Positions 7,197 to 15,799 of a DNA stretch of 17,842 nucleotides are shown in pieces (the first letter of the stretch is position 1; every line of letters begins with the position of its first letter). The notes under the pieces were generated by a model, which worked only from the letters and a program-made list of their open reading frames with translations, was not told the origin of the DNA and did no database searches. The translations under genes were made by a program, and so were the position numbers. The stretch covers positions 1 through 17,842 of the forward strand of contig CALKIU010000170.1 of assembly GCA_937995745.1 (NCBI GenBank), read 5' to 3'. Origin of the DNA: an uncultured Bacillaceae bacterium (GTDB lineage: Bacteria; Bacillota; Bacilli; Bacillales; Cytobacillaceae).

Positions 7197-7226
7197 TTGT
7201 AAAACCGAACATATATTCGGTATAAT
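7197..7226 (+). promoter_or_regulatory. Sigma-A promoter with a LexA-box-like inverted repeat in the spacer
   Basis: TTGTAA (7197-7202), an 18-bp spacer and TATAAT (7221-7226) make a good promoter. The spacer contains CCGAA-catata-TTCGG (7205-7220). Its core CGAACATATATTCG (7206-7219) has one perfect CGAAC half-site of the Bacillus LexA (DinR) box and one half-site (ATTCG) with one change from GTTCG. The next gene downstream on this strand is the AddB-like gene at 7674. SOS control of the operon is therefore a reasonable but untested inference. Confidence 0.55.
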
Positions 7227-7673
7227 AAAATTAAATGCTGACGTCAATCTCTTGCCAAAAAAAAGGCGAAAATTTGGTTTCACCGGAGAAAAGGTCGGCG
7301 TTCCCTCGAGGCGGAAAAAAACCAGAACACACCAAAGAACTTCCCCATAGCGGCAAACTCCGGCAACATCAATTCCACTTCTTTGTATGACCTGCCAGAA
7401 AAAAAGAACACATTTTTGACAGCGTCAGCGCAGTCCGCATTCTTATCCTGACACAGCGGTACAAAAACTCGCGCGGCTGTAATGATAAAATGAACATAAC
7501 CGAAAATGTTTGTATTCCGGAAAAACGAACATGGCCGAACGGGAGTCTGTACCCCGGAAACCACTTCATGATGCGAGAATTCACCCGAAAACTGCAAAAA
7601 TCCACAAAACTATAAAACTGTGAAACCGCTTAATTGCCGGGATCCGTTCTGTATTTTAAGGAGGCATGAAACA
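7227..7673 (+). other. Long leader/intergenic region before the helicase-nuclease operon
   Basis: About 450 bp lie between the promoter at 7197-7226 and the operon start. I see no supported gene. Open frames on the minus strand within 7280-7605 lack ribosome binding sites and familiar products. A second -35-like TTGACA (7416-7421) has no good -10. The region could be a long untranslated leader or the remains of a lost gene. Confidence 0.45.
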
Positions 7674-10418
7674 ATGAACATCATCCTCGGTTATTGGCTC
7701 GATTCCGCCAAATATCCTGATGCCATGGGCGATAAAGAGGCATCATTGGGCACCGTGGTCACCGGCTTTCACGGACTGGCCGGCTTGCTGGAGACCCAAC
7801 TGGGCCTGTCCATGTCCCAAGTCTCACAAAATTTGCGCATTGCCCAATGGCAGGAATTGCTGGGAAAATGGGATGACGGAAATCAACTTTATTCCAAATC
7901 ATTTGAAACCGATTCCTGGAACACAGCAAAAGAACTTTTGCGCAGACGCGATGAACTGGTGCTTGCCGGCTGGGATCCGGCCGTCCACAAAGGCGGGAGC
8001 CCGTGGCTTGAAACCCTCGCCGAACTGGAACTGGCAAACACTGAAAAAATTTGGGGATTCCCCGACCGGATTCGGGCGCTTATGAAAAAACTCCAAGAAG
8101 AGAATGTCAACCTTCAAATCGAAAAAATTACGATCGTAGACCCGAACGAACATTTGTGGGACCCGTGGGCCCAGGAACTGCTCCGCCTTTTGCAAAGACA
8201 CGGGATTCAAATTGAAAAGGAACCTGTAGTAAACGAACCGCCGTCAGCGGAAACAGATACCGACCTGGCCCTCCTCCAGGCCGTTCTTGCGGGAAAGGCT
8301 TCCCCCGCACCGGCAAAAGGGGACGGCAGCCTGCTCCTGGTCCGATCCGGCCAAGAATGGGATGCGGCCGATTTTCTCAGCCACTGGCTCCGGGAAAACG
8401 GCACCGGACAAACCGTGTTAATAAAAAATGAAGGATCCGTCATGCTCGATGAAATCCTGCACCGCTACGGCGTGGCTGCACCCGGGGTGGACACGCCTTC
8501 AAAATGGCGGGCCGTGCTGCAAGTGCTCCCCCTTGTCATTGATACATACTGGGAGCCGCTGAGGGTGGAGCGGCTGATGGAGCTGCTGACGCTGCCCGTT
8601 TCTCCGCTGCCGGGAACGATCCGCTTCAAACTGGCGCAAGCCTTGGCTGAAGAACCGGGAGTCGGCGGCCGCCGCTGGAACGAAGCACTGGAATTAGGCA
8701 TCAAAGAACTGGAAACAGATTGGGAACTGGAAGGTTTGGATGAAAAAGAACGCAAAAAACGCCGCAAAGACCTCGACGCCACCCTTGAGTTGTGGGTGAA
8801 TCACGAATATTACAATCCGAATAAAGGCATCCCTTTAGAAAAAATTACCCATTTATGCCAAAAAGTCAGCCAATGGGCCGCAGGAATGTATCATATGACG
8901 GATGAGCCGATTTTTGCCGAAGCCGTACGCTTTGCCGGCGACGTGATGGCCGGATTAAAAAGCCTTGGCGCCAAACACATTACCCGGCTTCAGGCAAGCC
9001 GCATTATAGAATCGGTATTGGGAGAAGGAGCCAAACTGTCCGGCTATGAGCAAGAAGCGGCCAAATGGGAAGTGGTCGATCATCCCGGGCAAATTTGGGG
9101 ACGGGCCGATGCCATCTTATGGTGGGGCTTCCACAGGGATGAGTCAGGAGCCCAAATCCGCACTTGGACTGCCGGAGAGAGGGAATGGCTCCGCAAAAAC
9201 GGAATCTATCTTACCGAGGATGCGGTCCGGCGCAGACGGGAAGCAGCCTCATGGCGGCAAGCCGTCATAGCGGCGAAAAAGAAACTTGTGCTTATCGCAC
9301 CGGAAAAAGTGCGGGGCGAGGATGTCCCGGTTCATCCGTTGTGGGATGAAATCCGTTTCGCCGTTGCGGCTGACCGGACTGCGGAAAGAAACATTACATG
9401 GGACGCGGCGCTTCTCAAGAGGGAAGCGGCGCCGCTTGTCGGCGGAAAGCCGTGGGAGAGGCACCCCGTGAACGTCCGCAAACTGCCGGAACCGCTCCGG
9501 ACGTGGAAAGTTCCCGAAAATGCCATCTCTCCGCGGGAGGAAGAGTCGGCGACCAGTTTTGAAAGCCTGGTCGGGTGTCCGCTGCAATGGACATTCAAAT
9601 ACGGGGCCAAGCTCTATCCGGGAAGCGCCCTGTCTTTGCCGCATGATGCGATTATGCTCGGCAATCTCGGACATGCGATTCTTGAGCGGTTAATCATGGA
9701 AAAAGGCGATTGGAGCGAAGAAGAAGCGGGATTCCGCACCGGGGAACTCTTCGAAGAAATGACGCCGATGCTCGCTGCACCGCTCCTCGAACCGAAAAAC
9801 AAGGTAAAGCTGAGCCAAACGAAAAGGAGCATGCAAAAGGCTATTGGCCAATTTTTCAAAGTGCTGAATGAAGCGGGCATTTCGATCCGGCACACAGAAT
9901 ACGAAATGGAGAAAAATTGGAACGACAAAGTGAAGTTCAAAGGGCGCATGGACCTCGTCGGCGAAACGCCGTCAGGGAGAACAATCTTGTTCGACGCCAA
10001 GTGGTCGTCACGCCCGGCCCATTATAAAAAGCGCATCGAGGAAGGGTCCGTGCAATTGTCGTTGTATCACTGGCTGTTGGCCGATGAAGGGGAGGGCCGA
10101 TTGCCGGTTGCGTATTTCATTCTGTCAAGCGGCGACTTCTTCAGCACCGCGGACGGCGAATTTCCGGAAGATTATCATGTCGAAGGGCCGGACCTGGCCG
10201 TCTTTTATGAGACCGTCCGCCGGGCGGTGGAGGACGTGTGGTCGCAATTGCTTGCGGGGACGGTGATCGCCACCGGTATTCCGAAGCCTCCGGAATCTGA
10301 GGCGGAGGGGGAAGATGCGGAGGAGCAAGCACCGTCTTATGAACCGATCATTGAGCCGCCGTGCATGTTTTGCGATTATAAGAACTTATGCGGGCTGGAG
10401 AGGGTGGAAAAACAATGA
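7674..10418 (+). CDS. AddB-like PD-(D/E)XK nuclease with Fe-S cysteines (divergent subunit of an AddAB-type helicase-nuclease)
   Basis: The 914-residue product is probably the AddB-like partner of the helicase encoded next. The C-terminal domain is a RecB-type PD-(D/E)XK nuclease: H667, D760 (GRMD), D774-A-K776 and the Q794-x3-Y798 motif are all present, so the site looks active. C635 together with C897-x2-C900-x5-C906 encloses the nuclease and matches the Fe-S cluster pattern of AddB. The N-terminal two thirds are a degenerate helicase-like region. No Walker A motif is present, and the N terminus carries GFHGLAGLLETQLGLS (31-46), typical of a separate, poorly described AddB-like group rather than canonical Bacillus AddB, which is also clearly longer. 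ATG at 7674 is preferred because AAGGAGG (7658-7664) is 9 bp upstream; an in-frame GTG at 7620 lacks this. The stop overlaps the next start (ATGA). The operon is visibly more GC-rich than its flanks. Confidence 0.85.
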   Translation: MNIILGYWLDSAKYPDAMGDKEASLGTVVTGFHGLAGLLETQLGLSMSQVSQNLRIAQWQELLGKWDDGNQLYSKSFETDSWNTAKELLRRRDELVLAGWDPAVHKGGSPWLETLAELELANTEKIWGFPDRIRALMKKLQEENVNLQIEKITIVDPNEHLWDPWAQELLRLLQRHGIQIEKEPVVNEPPSAETDTDLALLQAVLAGKASPAPAKGDGSLLLVRSGQEWDAADFLSHWLRENGTGQTVLIKNEGSVMLDEILHRYGVAAPGVDTPSKWRAVLQVLPLVIDTYWEPLRVERLMELLTLPVSPLPGTIRFKLAQALAEEPGVGGRRWNEALELGIKELETDWELEGLDEKERKKRRKDLDATLELWVNHEYYNPNKGIPLEKITHLCQKVSQWAAGMYHMTDEPIFAEAVRFAGDVMAGLKSLGAKHITRLQASRIIESVLGEGAKLSGYEQEAAKWEVVDHPGQIWGRADAILWWGFHRDESGAQIRTWTAGEREWLRKNGIYLTEDAVRRRREAASWRQAVIAAKKKLVLIAPEKVRGEDVPVHPLWDEIRFAVAADRTAERNITWDAALLKREAAPLVGGKPWERHPVNVRKLPEPLRTWKVPENAISPREEESATSFESLVGCPLQWTFKYGAKLYPGSALSLPHDAIMLGNLGHAILERLIMEKGDWSEEEAGFRTGELFEEMTPMLAAPLLEPKNKVKLSQTKRSMQKAIGQFFKVLNEAGISIRHTEYEMEKNWNDKVKFKGRMDLVGETPSGRTILFDAKWSSRPAHYKKRIEEGSVQLSLYHWLLADEGEGRLPVAYFILSSGDFFSTADGEFPEDYHVEGPDLAVFYETVRRAVEDVWSQLLAGTVIATGIPKPPESEAEGEDAEEQAPSYEPIIEPPCMFCDYKNLCGLERVEKQ

Positions 10419-13400
10419 CGGGAAAATTGAAAATTGTCAGCGCCGGCGCAGGGGCGGGAAAGACAACCCGTTTGTCGGCGGAAATTATCGAAACGATTAA
10501 AAACGGCGTTCCTCCGGAGAATGTTGTTGCCACCACCTTTACGACGAAAGCGGCCGATGAGTTGGTGGAACGGATTCGCCTGAAATTGCTGGAAGCAGGC
10601 GAACCCCAGTTGGCTGCCAGGGTGCTGGACGGCTATGTGGGCACGATGAACAGCGTGTTCGGCCGCCTTCTGCGGGAATTCGCCCTTGAGATGGGGCTTT
10701 CGCCCGTGCAGAAAGTGCTCGATGAGACCGATGCGACCGACATGTTCAACACGATTGCCGCCGAAGTGATCGCCCGATTTTACGGAGAATACCGCCAAGT
10801 GCTTGCCCGGCTTGGACTCGATACACGGGACAATGACTGGCGGAACCATGTTCTCCGTGTTCTGGAATTGGCCCGGGAGAACGGGATGTCTCCGGAAGAC
10901 GTCAAGCAATGCGCCGATTATTCGTGGCAATTAATGAAATCGTGGCTTCCGGAAGCGGAAACGGCTCCGGCTTCGCTTGACGAAAATTTGCGCTCGGCTC
11001 TCGTTGCCGCCAAGTCGGTGCTCCCCGGCGGCGACAAGACAAAAGCGACAAAAAAGGCAGTCGACGACATAAAAGCCGCGCTAAGGGAATGGGAACGGGA
11101 CGGCTATCTGAAGTGGGATGTCTGGGCCAAATTAAGCAAACTCAAACCGGCGAAAAAGAGCATGGATGCCGTATCGCCCATCCACGGAGCCGCGTCTGTC
11201 CATTACCGCCATCCACGGCTCCATGAAGATATGAAGAAAGCCATTGAAGCCGTATTTTACTGTGCGGCGGAAGCGATGGAACTGTATGCGGAAGAAAAAA
11301 GTAAGCGGGGGCTCATCGACTTTACGGACCAGGAAGCGCTGGCCCTGGAATTGTTCAAGGACAAGCGGAATTTGGACGTGCTGAAAGAGCGGATATCCGC
11401 TGTCTTTGTCGACGAGTTTCAAGATTCCAGCCCCCTGCAAATGGCTTTAAATATGAAATTGCGGCAAATCGCCGACCTCGCCGTTTGGGTCGGGGACGTC
11501 AAACAAGCCATTTACGGATTCAGGGGGACGGATCCGGCCCTTATGCAAACGGCGATGACAAGCATTTCCGATTTGGATGTGGACGTCTTGGCTTCTTCCT
11601 GGCGCTCCCGCAAATCCCTTGTGGAGTTCGTAAACGCTGTTTTTGTGCCGGTTTTTGAAGCAAGGGGGATGCCGGCGGAGCGGATCCGGCTCAATCCGAA
11701 ACGGGACGACCTTCCGGAGCAGGAACCGTCTTTGGAAGTGTGGTCTTATGCTGATTCAGGCAATCAGAAAACCGATGCCGCCCATCTCGCGCTCGGCGTG
11801 AAAAAAGTGCTCAGCCAAACCGGCCGCTATATGGTCATAGACAAAACGACTTATGAGCCCCGTCCGCTGAAGGCCGGAGACATTGCGATTTTGTGCCGGA
11901 CAAATGACGAATGCGGGGTTGTCGCCGAAGCATTGTCCAAGGCGGGCATCCCGGCCACCGTCGGGGAAAGCGGGCTGTTGTCGACTCCGGAAGTCGTTTA
12001 TGCCGTTGCCGCCCTTCGTTATTTGCTGGATCGCAATGACACGCTGGCCCTTGCCGAACTCGTTCATTTTTCCACTGAAAAATGGCGCGACGGCGGATGG
12101 CTTGCTCACTGGCTCGATCCGGCCAACCGCGGCGCGTTGGAAGCGGAAGTGCCTTTTATCTGCGATTTGGATGAAGTTCGGGACAAAATCGCCCAAATGA
12201 GCCCGTCGGAAGTGCTTGATTTGGCGCTTGTGACGGCCAATGTGGACGAGACCGTCCTCAGGTGGGGACAAGGGGAGCAGCGGCTCGCCAATTTGGATGC
12301 CCTTCGTTCTTTGGCCAAAAAATATGAAGACATGGCTGATACGAACGGGATGGCCGCCACGGCGAACGGATTCTTGTTCTATCTGGAGCATGCGGAAAGA
12401 GACAGGGAATTGAACGCGGTCGCCGAATCGACCGACGAACACGCCGTCCGCGTGCTTACTTATCATAAAGCGAAAGGATTGGAATGGCCGTTTGTCATTT
12501 TAAATTCGCTGGAACGGCAGTCGCTGCGTAAAAAGGCGCCTGTTTTTGACGAAGTGCTCGCTGTCAGTACGACGGATTTTGATGTGGACGATCCCCTCCG
12601 CGGCCGGCGCCTGTATTTTTGGCCGTGGCCTTACGGAAAACAGACGAAGGATGTGGCGTTGGACGCCTATGTTGAGAAAACGCCGCAATACGCGGAGCGG
12701 GTGGAGCAGCTCATTGAGGAAAACCAGCGACTCATGTATGTGGGCATGACGCGGGCGAGGGATTATCTCGTGTTTGCGGCCAGGGATTTTGCCAAGGCCC
12801 GCTGGCTCTTTGAATTGACCGACGAATCAGGTGTTCCGGTGCTTGCCAATCTCGGGACGGCCGAACCGGACGGAGAAGGCGCATCGCCGGATGAACGGAG
12901 AGGAAATATTTTCGTTAAAGGAGAAGCTTTCGAGTGCAAACTCCGAAAGTTGTCGTTGGATGACGAAGGCGAACAACCGGTTGCTGCAACCGGAGTGGAC
13001 CGGACGGTATATGTCGGGAAACGCGTGAAAGGAGCAGAGTTCATTCCGGCCCGGTTCCGTCCGAGCGGACAAGCGAGGACGGGAGAAAGGGAAATGGCCG
13101 TAAGAAGAGCCATAAGGGGGAATGTTGTCCCGAAAATAGAGCGGCTAGGCCCGCGTCTGCCGTTGTCGGGAAGCCCGGATATGGCGGTGCTCGGGGACAT
13201 GGTTCACGCCTTTCTGGCCGCTGATGACGTACACAGGCCGCGGGAAGAACGGCTGGCGATGGCGGCGGGAATCAGGCAAAGATACGGTATTGCCGCTTTT
13301 TCCGAAGAATCGATGCTTGAAGCGTCCGAACGGTTGGCAGCCTTTTTGCAAGAAAACTATCCGGATATGGCGGCAAAATACCGGGAGTGGCCGGTACATT

Positions 13401-13651
13401 TGCGGAAAGGCCTGCAAAAAGCATCCGGCTGGATCGACTTGTTGGTTTTGACCGAACAAGGCTGGGTGATTGTGGATCATAAAACGTTTCCCGGAAAAGA
13501 AGCGGCTTGGCTCGCGCATGCTTCGAGTTACCTTCCCCAGCTTGAAATATATGCTGAGGCGGTGATGAAGGCGACCGGAAAACCCGTCCGTGAGGCTTGC
13601 ATCCACATGCCTGTTGTCGGCGCCGTCATCCGCTTCCGCGAAGCGGAATGA
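10415..13651 (+). CDS. AddA/RecB-like UvrD-family helicase with C-terminal PD-(D/E)XK nuclease
   Basis: The 1078-residue product combines a superfamily 1 (UvrD/RecB) helicase with a nuclease, for ATP-driven unwinding and cutting of DNA ends. Helicase motifs are complete: Walker A SAGAGAGKTT (9-18), motif Ia TFTTKAADEL, Walker B VDEFQD (332-337), motif III GDVKQAIYGFRG, motif IV SSWRSR, motif V YHKAKGLEWPF and motif VI YVGMTRARDY (775-784). The nuclease domain has H931, D1008 (GWID), D1021-H-K1023 and Q1042-x3-Y1046, so it should also be active. The protein begins almost at Walker A and so lacks the Q-motif-containing leader of canonical AddA, and it is shorter than that family. The ATG at 10415 overlaps the previous stop in ATGA, preceded by a GGAGAGGGTGG stretch. 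Coupled translation suggests a 1:1 complex. A strong terminator follows. The cellular role (break repair, phage defence or both) is not shown by sequence. Confidence 0.9.
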   Translation: MTGKLKIVSAGAGAGKTTRLSAEIIETIKNGVPPENVVATTFTTKAADELVERIRLKLLEAGEPQLAARVLDGYVGTMNSVFGRLLREFALEMGLSPVQKVLDETDATDMFNTIAAEVIARFYGEYRQVLARLGLDTRDNDWRNHVLRVLELARENGMSPEDVKQCADYSWQLMKSWLPEAETAPASLDENLRSALVAAKSVLPGGDKTKATKKAVDDIKAALREWERDGYLKWDVWAKLSKLKPAKKSMDAVSPIHGAASVHYRHPRLHEDMKKAIEAVFYCAAEAMELYAEEKSKRGLIDFTDQEALALELFKDKRNLDVLKERISAVFVDEFQDSSPLQMALNMKLRQIADLAVWVGDVKQAIYGFRGTDPALMQTAMTSISDLDVDVLASSWRSRKSLVEFVNAVFVPVFEARGMPAERIRLNPKRDDLPEQEPSLEVWSYADSGNQKTDAAHLALGVKKVLSQTGRYMVIDKTTYEPRPLKAGDIAILCRTNDECGVVAEALSKAGIPATVGESGLLSTPEVVYAVAALRYLLDRNDTLALAELVHFSTEKWRDGGWLAHWLDPANRGALEAEVPFICDLDEVRDKIAQMSPSEVLDLALVTANVDETVLRWGQGEQRLANLDALRSLAKKYEDMADTNGMAATANGFLFYLEHAERDRELNAVAESTDEHAVRVLTYHKAKGLEWPFVILNSLERQSLRKKAPVFDEVLAVSTTDFDVDDPLRGRRLYFWPWPYGKQTKDVALDAYVEKTPQYAERVEQLIEENQRLMYVGMTRARDYLVFAARDFAKARWLFELTDESGVPVLANLGTAEPDGEGASPDERRGNIFVKGEAFECKLRKLSLDDEGEQPVAATGVDRTVYVGKRVKGAEFIPARFRPSGQARTGEREMAVRRAIRGNVVPKIERLGPRLPLSGSPDMAVLGDMVHAFLAADDVHRPREERLAMAAGIRQRYGIAAFSEESMLEASERLAAFLQENYPDMAAKYREWPVHLRKGLQKASGWIDLLVLTEQGWVIVDHKTFPGKEAAWLAHASSYLPQLEIYAEAVMKATGKPVREACIHMPVVGAVIRFREAE

Positions 13652-13653
13652 GG

Positions 13654-13687
13654 AAGGTTTTGGGGCCGGGCCCCAAAACCTTTTTTT
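13654..13687 (+). terminator. Strong terminator of the helicase-nuclease operon
   Basis: A perfect 13-bp stem, AAGGTTTTGGGGC (13654-13666) with GCCCCAAAACCTT (13670-13682), has a 3-nt loop and is followed by a T run to 13687. It starts 3 bp after the stop codon. Confidence 0.95.
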
Positions 13688-13745
13688 ATTGAAAGACGTT
13701 CATGAAGGCGGCATTAAAGTCTATCCCGGCGTATATAGCCATTTT

Positions 13746-13774
13746 TTGAGAATATATACAGTTTATGTTATATT
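13746..13774 (+). promoter_or_regulatory. Extended -10 sigma-A promoter upstream of the sulfotransferase gene
   Basis: TTGAGA (13746-13751), a 17-bp spacer and TATATT (13769-13774) preceded by TGT give a good extended -10 promoter. The predicted start, near 13781, leaves a leader of about 250 nt before the start codon at 14032. Confidence 0.6.
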
Positions 13775-13842
13775 AATATATTGAAGTTTGAAATCGCACA
13801 GTTTATTGCCTGAACCGGCGTGGAAAACCGGATAAAATGAGA

Positions 13843-13891
13843 TGCTGTTACAGCAATTGTTTCACGGCATTATTTTTTGTGTGCCGTTTTT
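13843..13891 (+). terminator. Terminator-like hairpin in the sulfotransferase leader (attenuator, or end of a small RNA)
   Basis: TGCTGTTACAGCA (13843-13855) is a perfect inverted repeat. Just after it, ACGGCA (13864-13869) pairs with TGCCGT (13882-13887) and T residues follow to 13891. With the promoter at 13746-13774 this would yield a transcript of about 110 nt. It could be an attenuator for the gene at 14032 or the end of a small RNA. I match it to no known riboswitch class. Confidence 0.4.
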
Positions 13892-14031
13892 ATTAAATTT
13901 TTTATGTTCAGTTATTCACAATGTGGCGGCTACAGACACATTTGCATTTGCCCTGCATCGACGGACGGCAGGTTGGGCAAAAGCGAAAAGGGTGTACATC
14001 CGTCCGCCATTTTTGAAAGGAGAGGTATTTC

Positions 14032-15693
14032 ATGAAGAATCGGGGTCTGCCGGTGCTGGTGATTCTCGGATTGGTTATTCTTCTCGTTTTTACAGCCATC
14101 GGATTGAAATTTATGAATGAAGAAGCGGAGGAAGAAAATCGTGCCCAAAATGTGCAGGGCATATCCATCGCCTTGGATGAAAAAAGCATGGAAAAACAAA
14201 GGGATCTGGAACGAACTTACCTGGAGCAGTTGGAAAAGGGGAATTATACGGAGGAAAATATGCTGGTCATAGGGAATCCGTACGGAATTTCTCCTTTGAC
14301 TGCGTTGGTCCTATTTAAAACGGACGAACCGGCCAAGGTCACTGTTGAAGTGCCGGGAAACACGGACGATGCGGCAATCACTTATTCGCTGGATGATTAT
14401 AAAACAACCCATAAAGTTCCCGTCCTTGGTTTGCTCAGCGAAACGGCCAATGAAGTGTCAATTACGGTTGAAAAGGCAAATGGGGAAGTGACCGAAAATG
14501 TTGTGACGATCACAACGGGCAAGCTTCCCGAATATATCGGTACGGTCGACGTGAAGATAGCCGAAACGGAGAAAATGGAACTTGGCGGCAGTGCGTTGAC
14601 ATTTTTTGTACCGAGCACGAAGTATGCTTATGCCTTTGACACGAACGGAGATGTGCGCTGGTACTGCACCCGCTACAACAGCCATGTTTTTCAGGAACTG
14701 GAGAACGGCCATATTCTTTTTTTGACAAAAGAAAAGAACAGCGGTCAAACATACAATATCCTGGTAGAGATGGACTATTTGGGCAAGTACCACCGTATTT
14801 ATGAGCTGTCCAGCGAATATCATGCCGCGGAAGCAAAAGGGAACGAATCGACGATCATCCATCACGATGCCATTGAATTGCCGAACGGAAATTTTCTCCT
14901 TACGGTCAACGCTGATGAAAAATATATTGAAGACGTGATGATTGAAATCGAGCGCGATACCGGCCGGATCGTGAAAACGATCGACCTAAAGGAATTATTT
15001 CCTGCCCCCTTTTATGAAAAGTATAGAGCCACGAAACGGGAGGACGGAAAAATCGACTGGTTCCATCAAAATTCGGTCGTCTATGATAAGACCGACAACA
15101 GCATCATCATCTCCGGCCGCCATCAGGATACGGTGATGAAAATCAATTACGATACAAATGAAATTGTCTGGATTTTGGCCGCCCATGAAGGATGGCCTTC
15201 AAGATATAAAGAGGTGCTGTTGAGGCCGGAAGGAAAAGACTTTAAATTTCCGGCGGCCCAGCATACAGCCGTTATCATGCCTGACCAGGACGGAAATGAA
15301 GACACGATTGACATTCTTGTGTATGACAACAACGTGGTCATTTCCCGCGGAGACAAAAATCAGTCCGAAAAGTTCAGCCGCGCCGTGCAGTACCGCATTA
15401 ACGAAAAGCAAAAAACGGTGAAGGAAATTTGGAGTTTCGGCGAACAGTTCGGGGAGGCTTATTTTACGAGAATCGTCGGCAGCGTCCGATACCTGCCGGA
15501 AACGGGCAACCGCCTGATTAATTTTGGCTATATGGATCAAGATACGCGGAGCGGGATTTTTGAAGTTGGGGAGGACGGCGGCGTAGTGATGGAAGCATAT
15601 GTTACCGACTTCCCGGCCGGTTCCAGGGCTTACCGCGCCGAACGCTTTTCGTTGTATAACGGAAAATGGGAGGTTCGGCTGGAAGAATCGTAA
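14032..15693 (+). CDS. Arylsulfate sulfotransferase (ASST family), membrane-anchored, extracellular
   Basis: The enzyme moves a sulfuryl group from one phenolic sulfate to another phenol without PAPS, through a sulfo-histidine. The 553-residue product has an N-terminal hydrophobic anchor (about 6-26, no lipobox cysteine), a linker, a beta-sandwich N-terminal domain (about 75-170) and a beta-propeller catalytic domain. The E. coli ASST active-site set (H252, H356, R374, H436) has clear counterparts: HHD (H277/H278), FHQNS (H345), SGRHQ (R363) and QHTAV (H411). The 18-residue spacing between the second His and the Arg is conserved, so H411 is the likely sulfo-accepting residue. The start is supported by AAAGGAGAGG ending about 7 bp upstream. 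No Dsb-like partner gene is adjacent. The natural sulfate donor is unknown. The gene converges with hcp. Confidence 0.9.
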   Translation: MKNRGLPVLVILGLVILLVFTAIGLKFMNEEAEEENRAQNVQGISIALDEKSMEKQRDLERTYLEQLEKGNYTEENMLVIGNPYGISPLTALVLFKTDEPAKVTVEVPGNTDDAAITYSLDDYKTTHKVPVLGLLSETANEVSITVEKANGEVTENVVTITTGKLPEYIGTVDVKIAETEKMELGGSALTFFVPSTKYAYAFDTNGDVRWYCTRYNSHVFQELENGHILFLTKEKNSGQTYNILVEMDYLGKYHRIYELSSEYHAAEAKGNESTIIHHDAIELPNGNFLLTVNADEKYIEDVMIEIERDTGRIVKTIDLKELFPAPFYEKYRATKREDGKIDWFHQNSVVYDKTDNSIIISGRHQDTVMKINYDTNEIVWILAAHEGWPSRYKEVLLRPEGKDFKFPAAQHTAVIMPDQDGNEDTIDILVYDNNVVISRGDKNQSEKFSRAVQYRINEKQKTVKEIWSFGEQFGEAYFTRIVGSVRYLPETGNRLINFGYMDQDTRSGIFEVGEDGGVVMEAYVTDFPAGSRAYRAERFSLYNGKWEVRLEES

Positions 15694-15743
15694 TGTTGCA
15701 GAATGAAGGAAAAAGATGACAATATTCCTGTTTTCCGCTAAAT

Positions 15744-15791
15744 AAAAAGGGATGTCCGGAAAGTCAAAGCTGCCACTTTCCGGACATCCCT
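15744..15791 (-). terminator. Terminator between the convergent sulfotransferase and hcp genes
   Basis: A perfect 17-bp stem, 15748-15764 with 15775-15791, has a 10-nt loop. On the minus strand it is followed by TTTTTATTT, so it ends hcp. The plus-strand tail (TGTATGTTTTTA) is less regular but could also serve the sulfotransferase gene. Confidence 0.88.
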
Positions 15792-15799
15792 GTATGTTT

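Noticed and set aside
7235..7387. 50-codon frame starting almost at the predicted transcription start (leaderless?)
   Set aside because: No ribosome binding site, no recognisable product, and composition like non-coding sequence. A leaderless gene cannot be excluded but is unsupported.
7280..7605. Overlapping minus-strand frames upstream of the AddB-like gene
   Set aside because: Neither has a ribosome binding site or a familiar motif. They could be remnants of an old gene, but nothing shows it.
7674..13651. Naming the pair addB and addA outright
   Set aside because: Lengths, N termini and the missing Walker A motif in the first protein do not match canonical Bacillus AddB/AddA, so no symbol is given.
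13842..14120. Plus-strand 92-codon frame before the sulfotransferase gene
   Set aside because: It contains the terminator-like hairpin, lacks a ribosome binding site and overlaps the sulfotransferase start in another frame.
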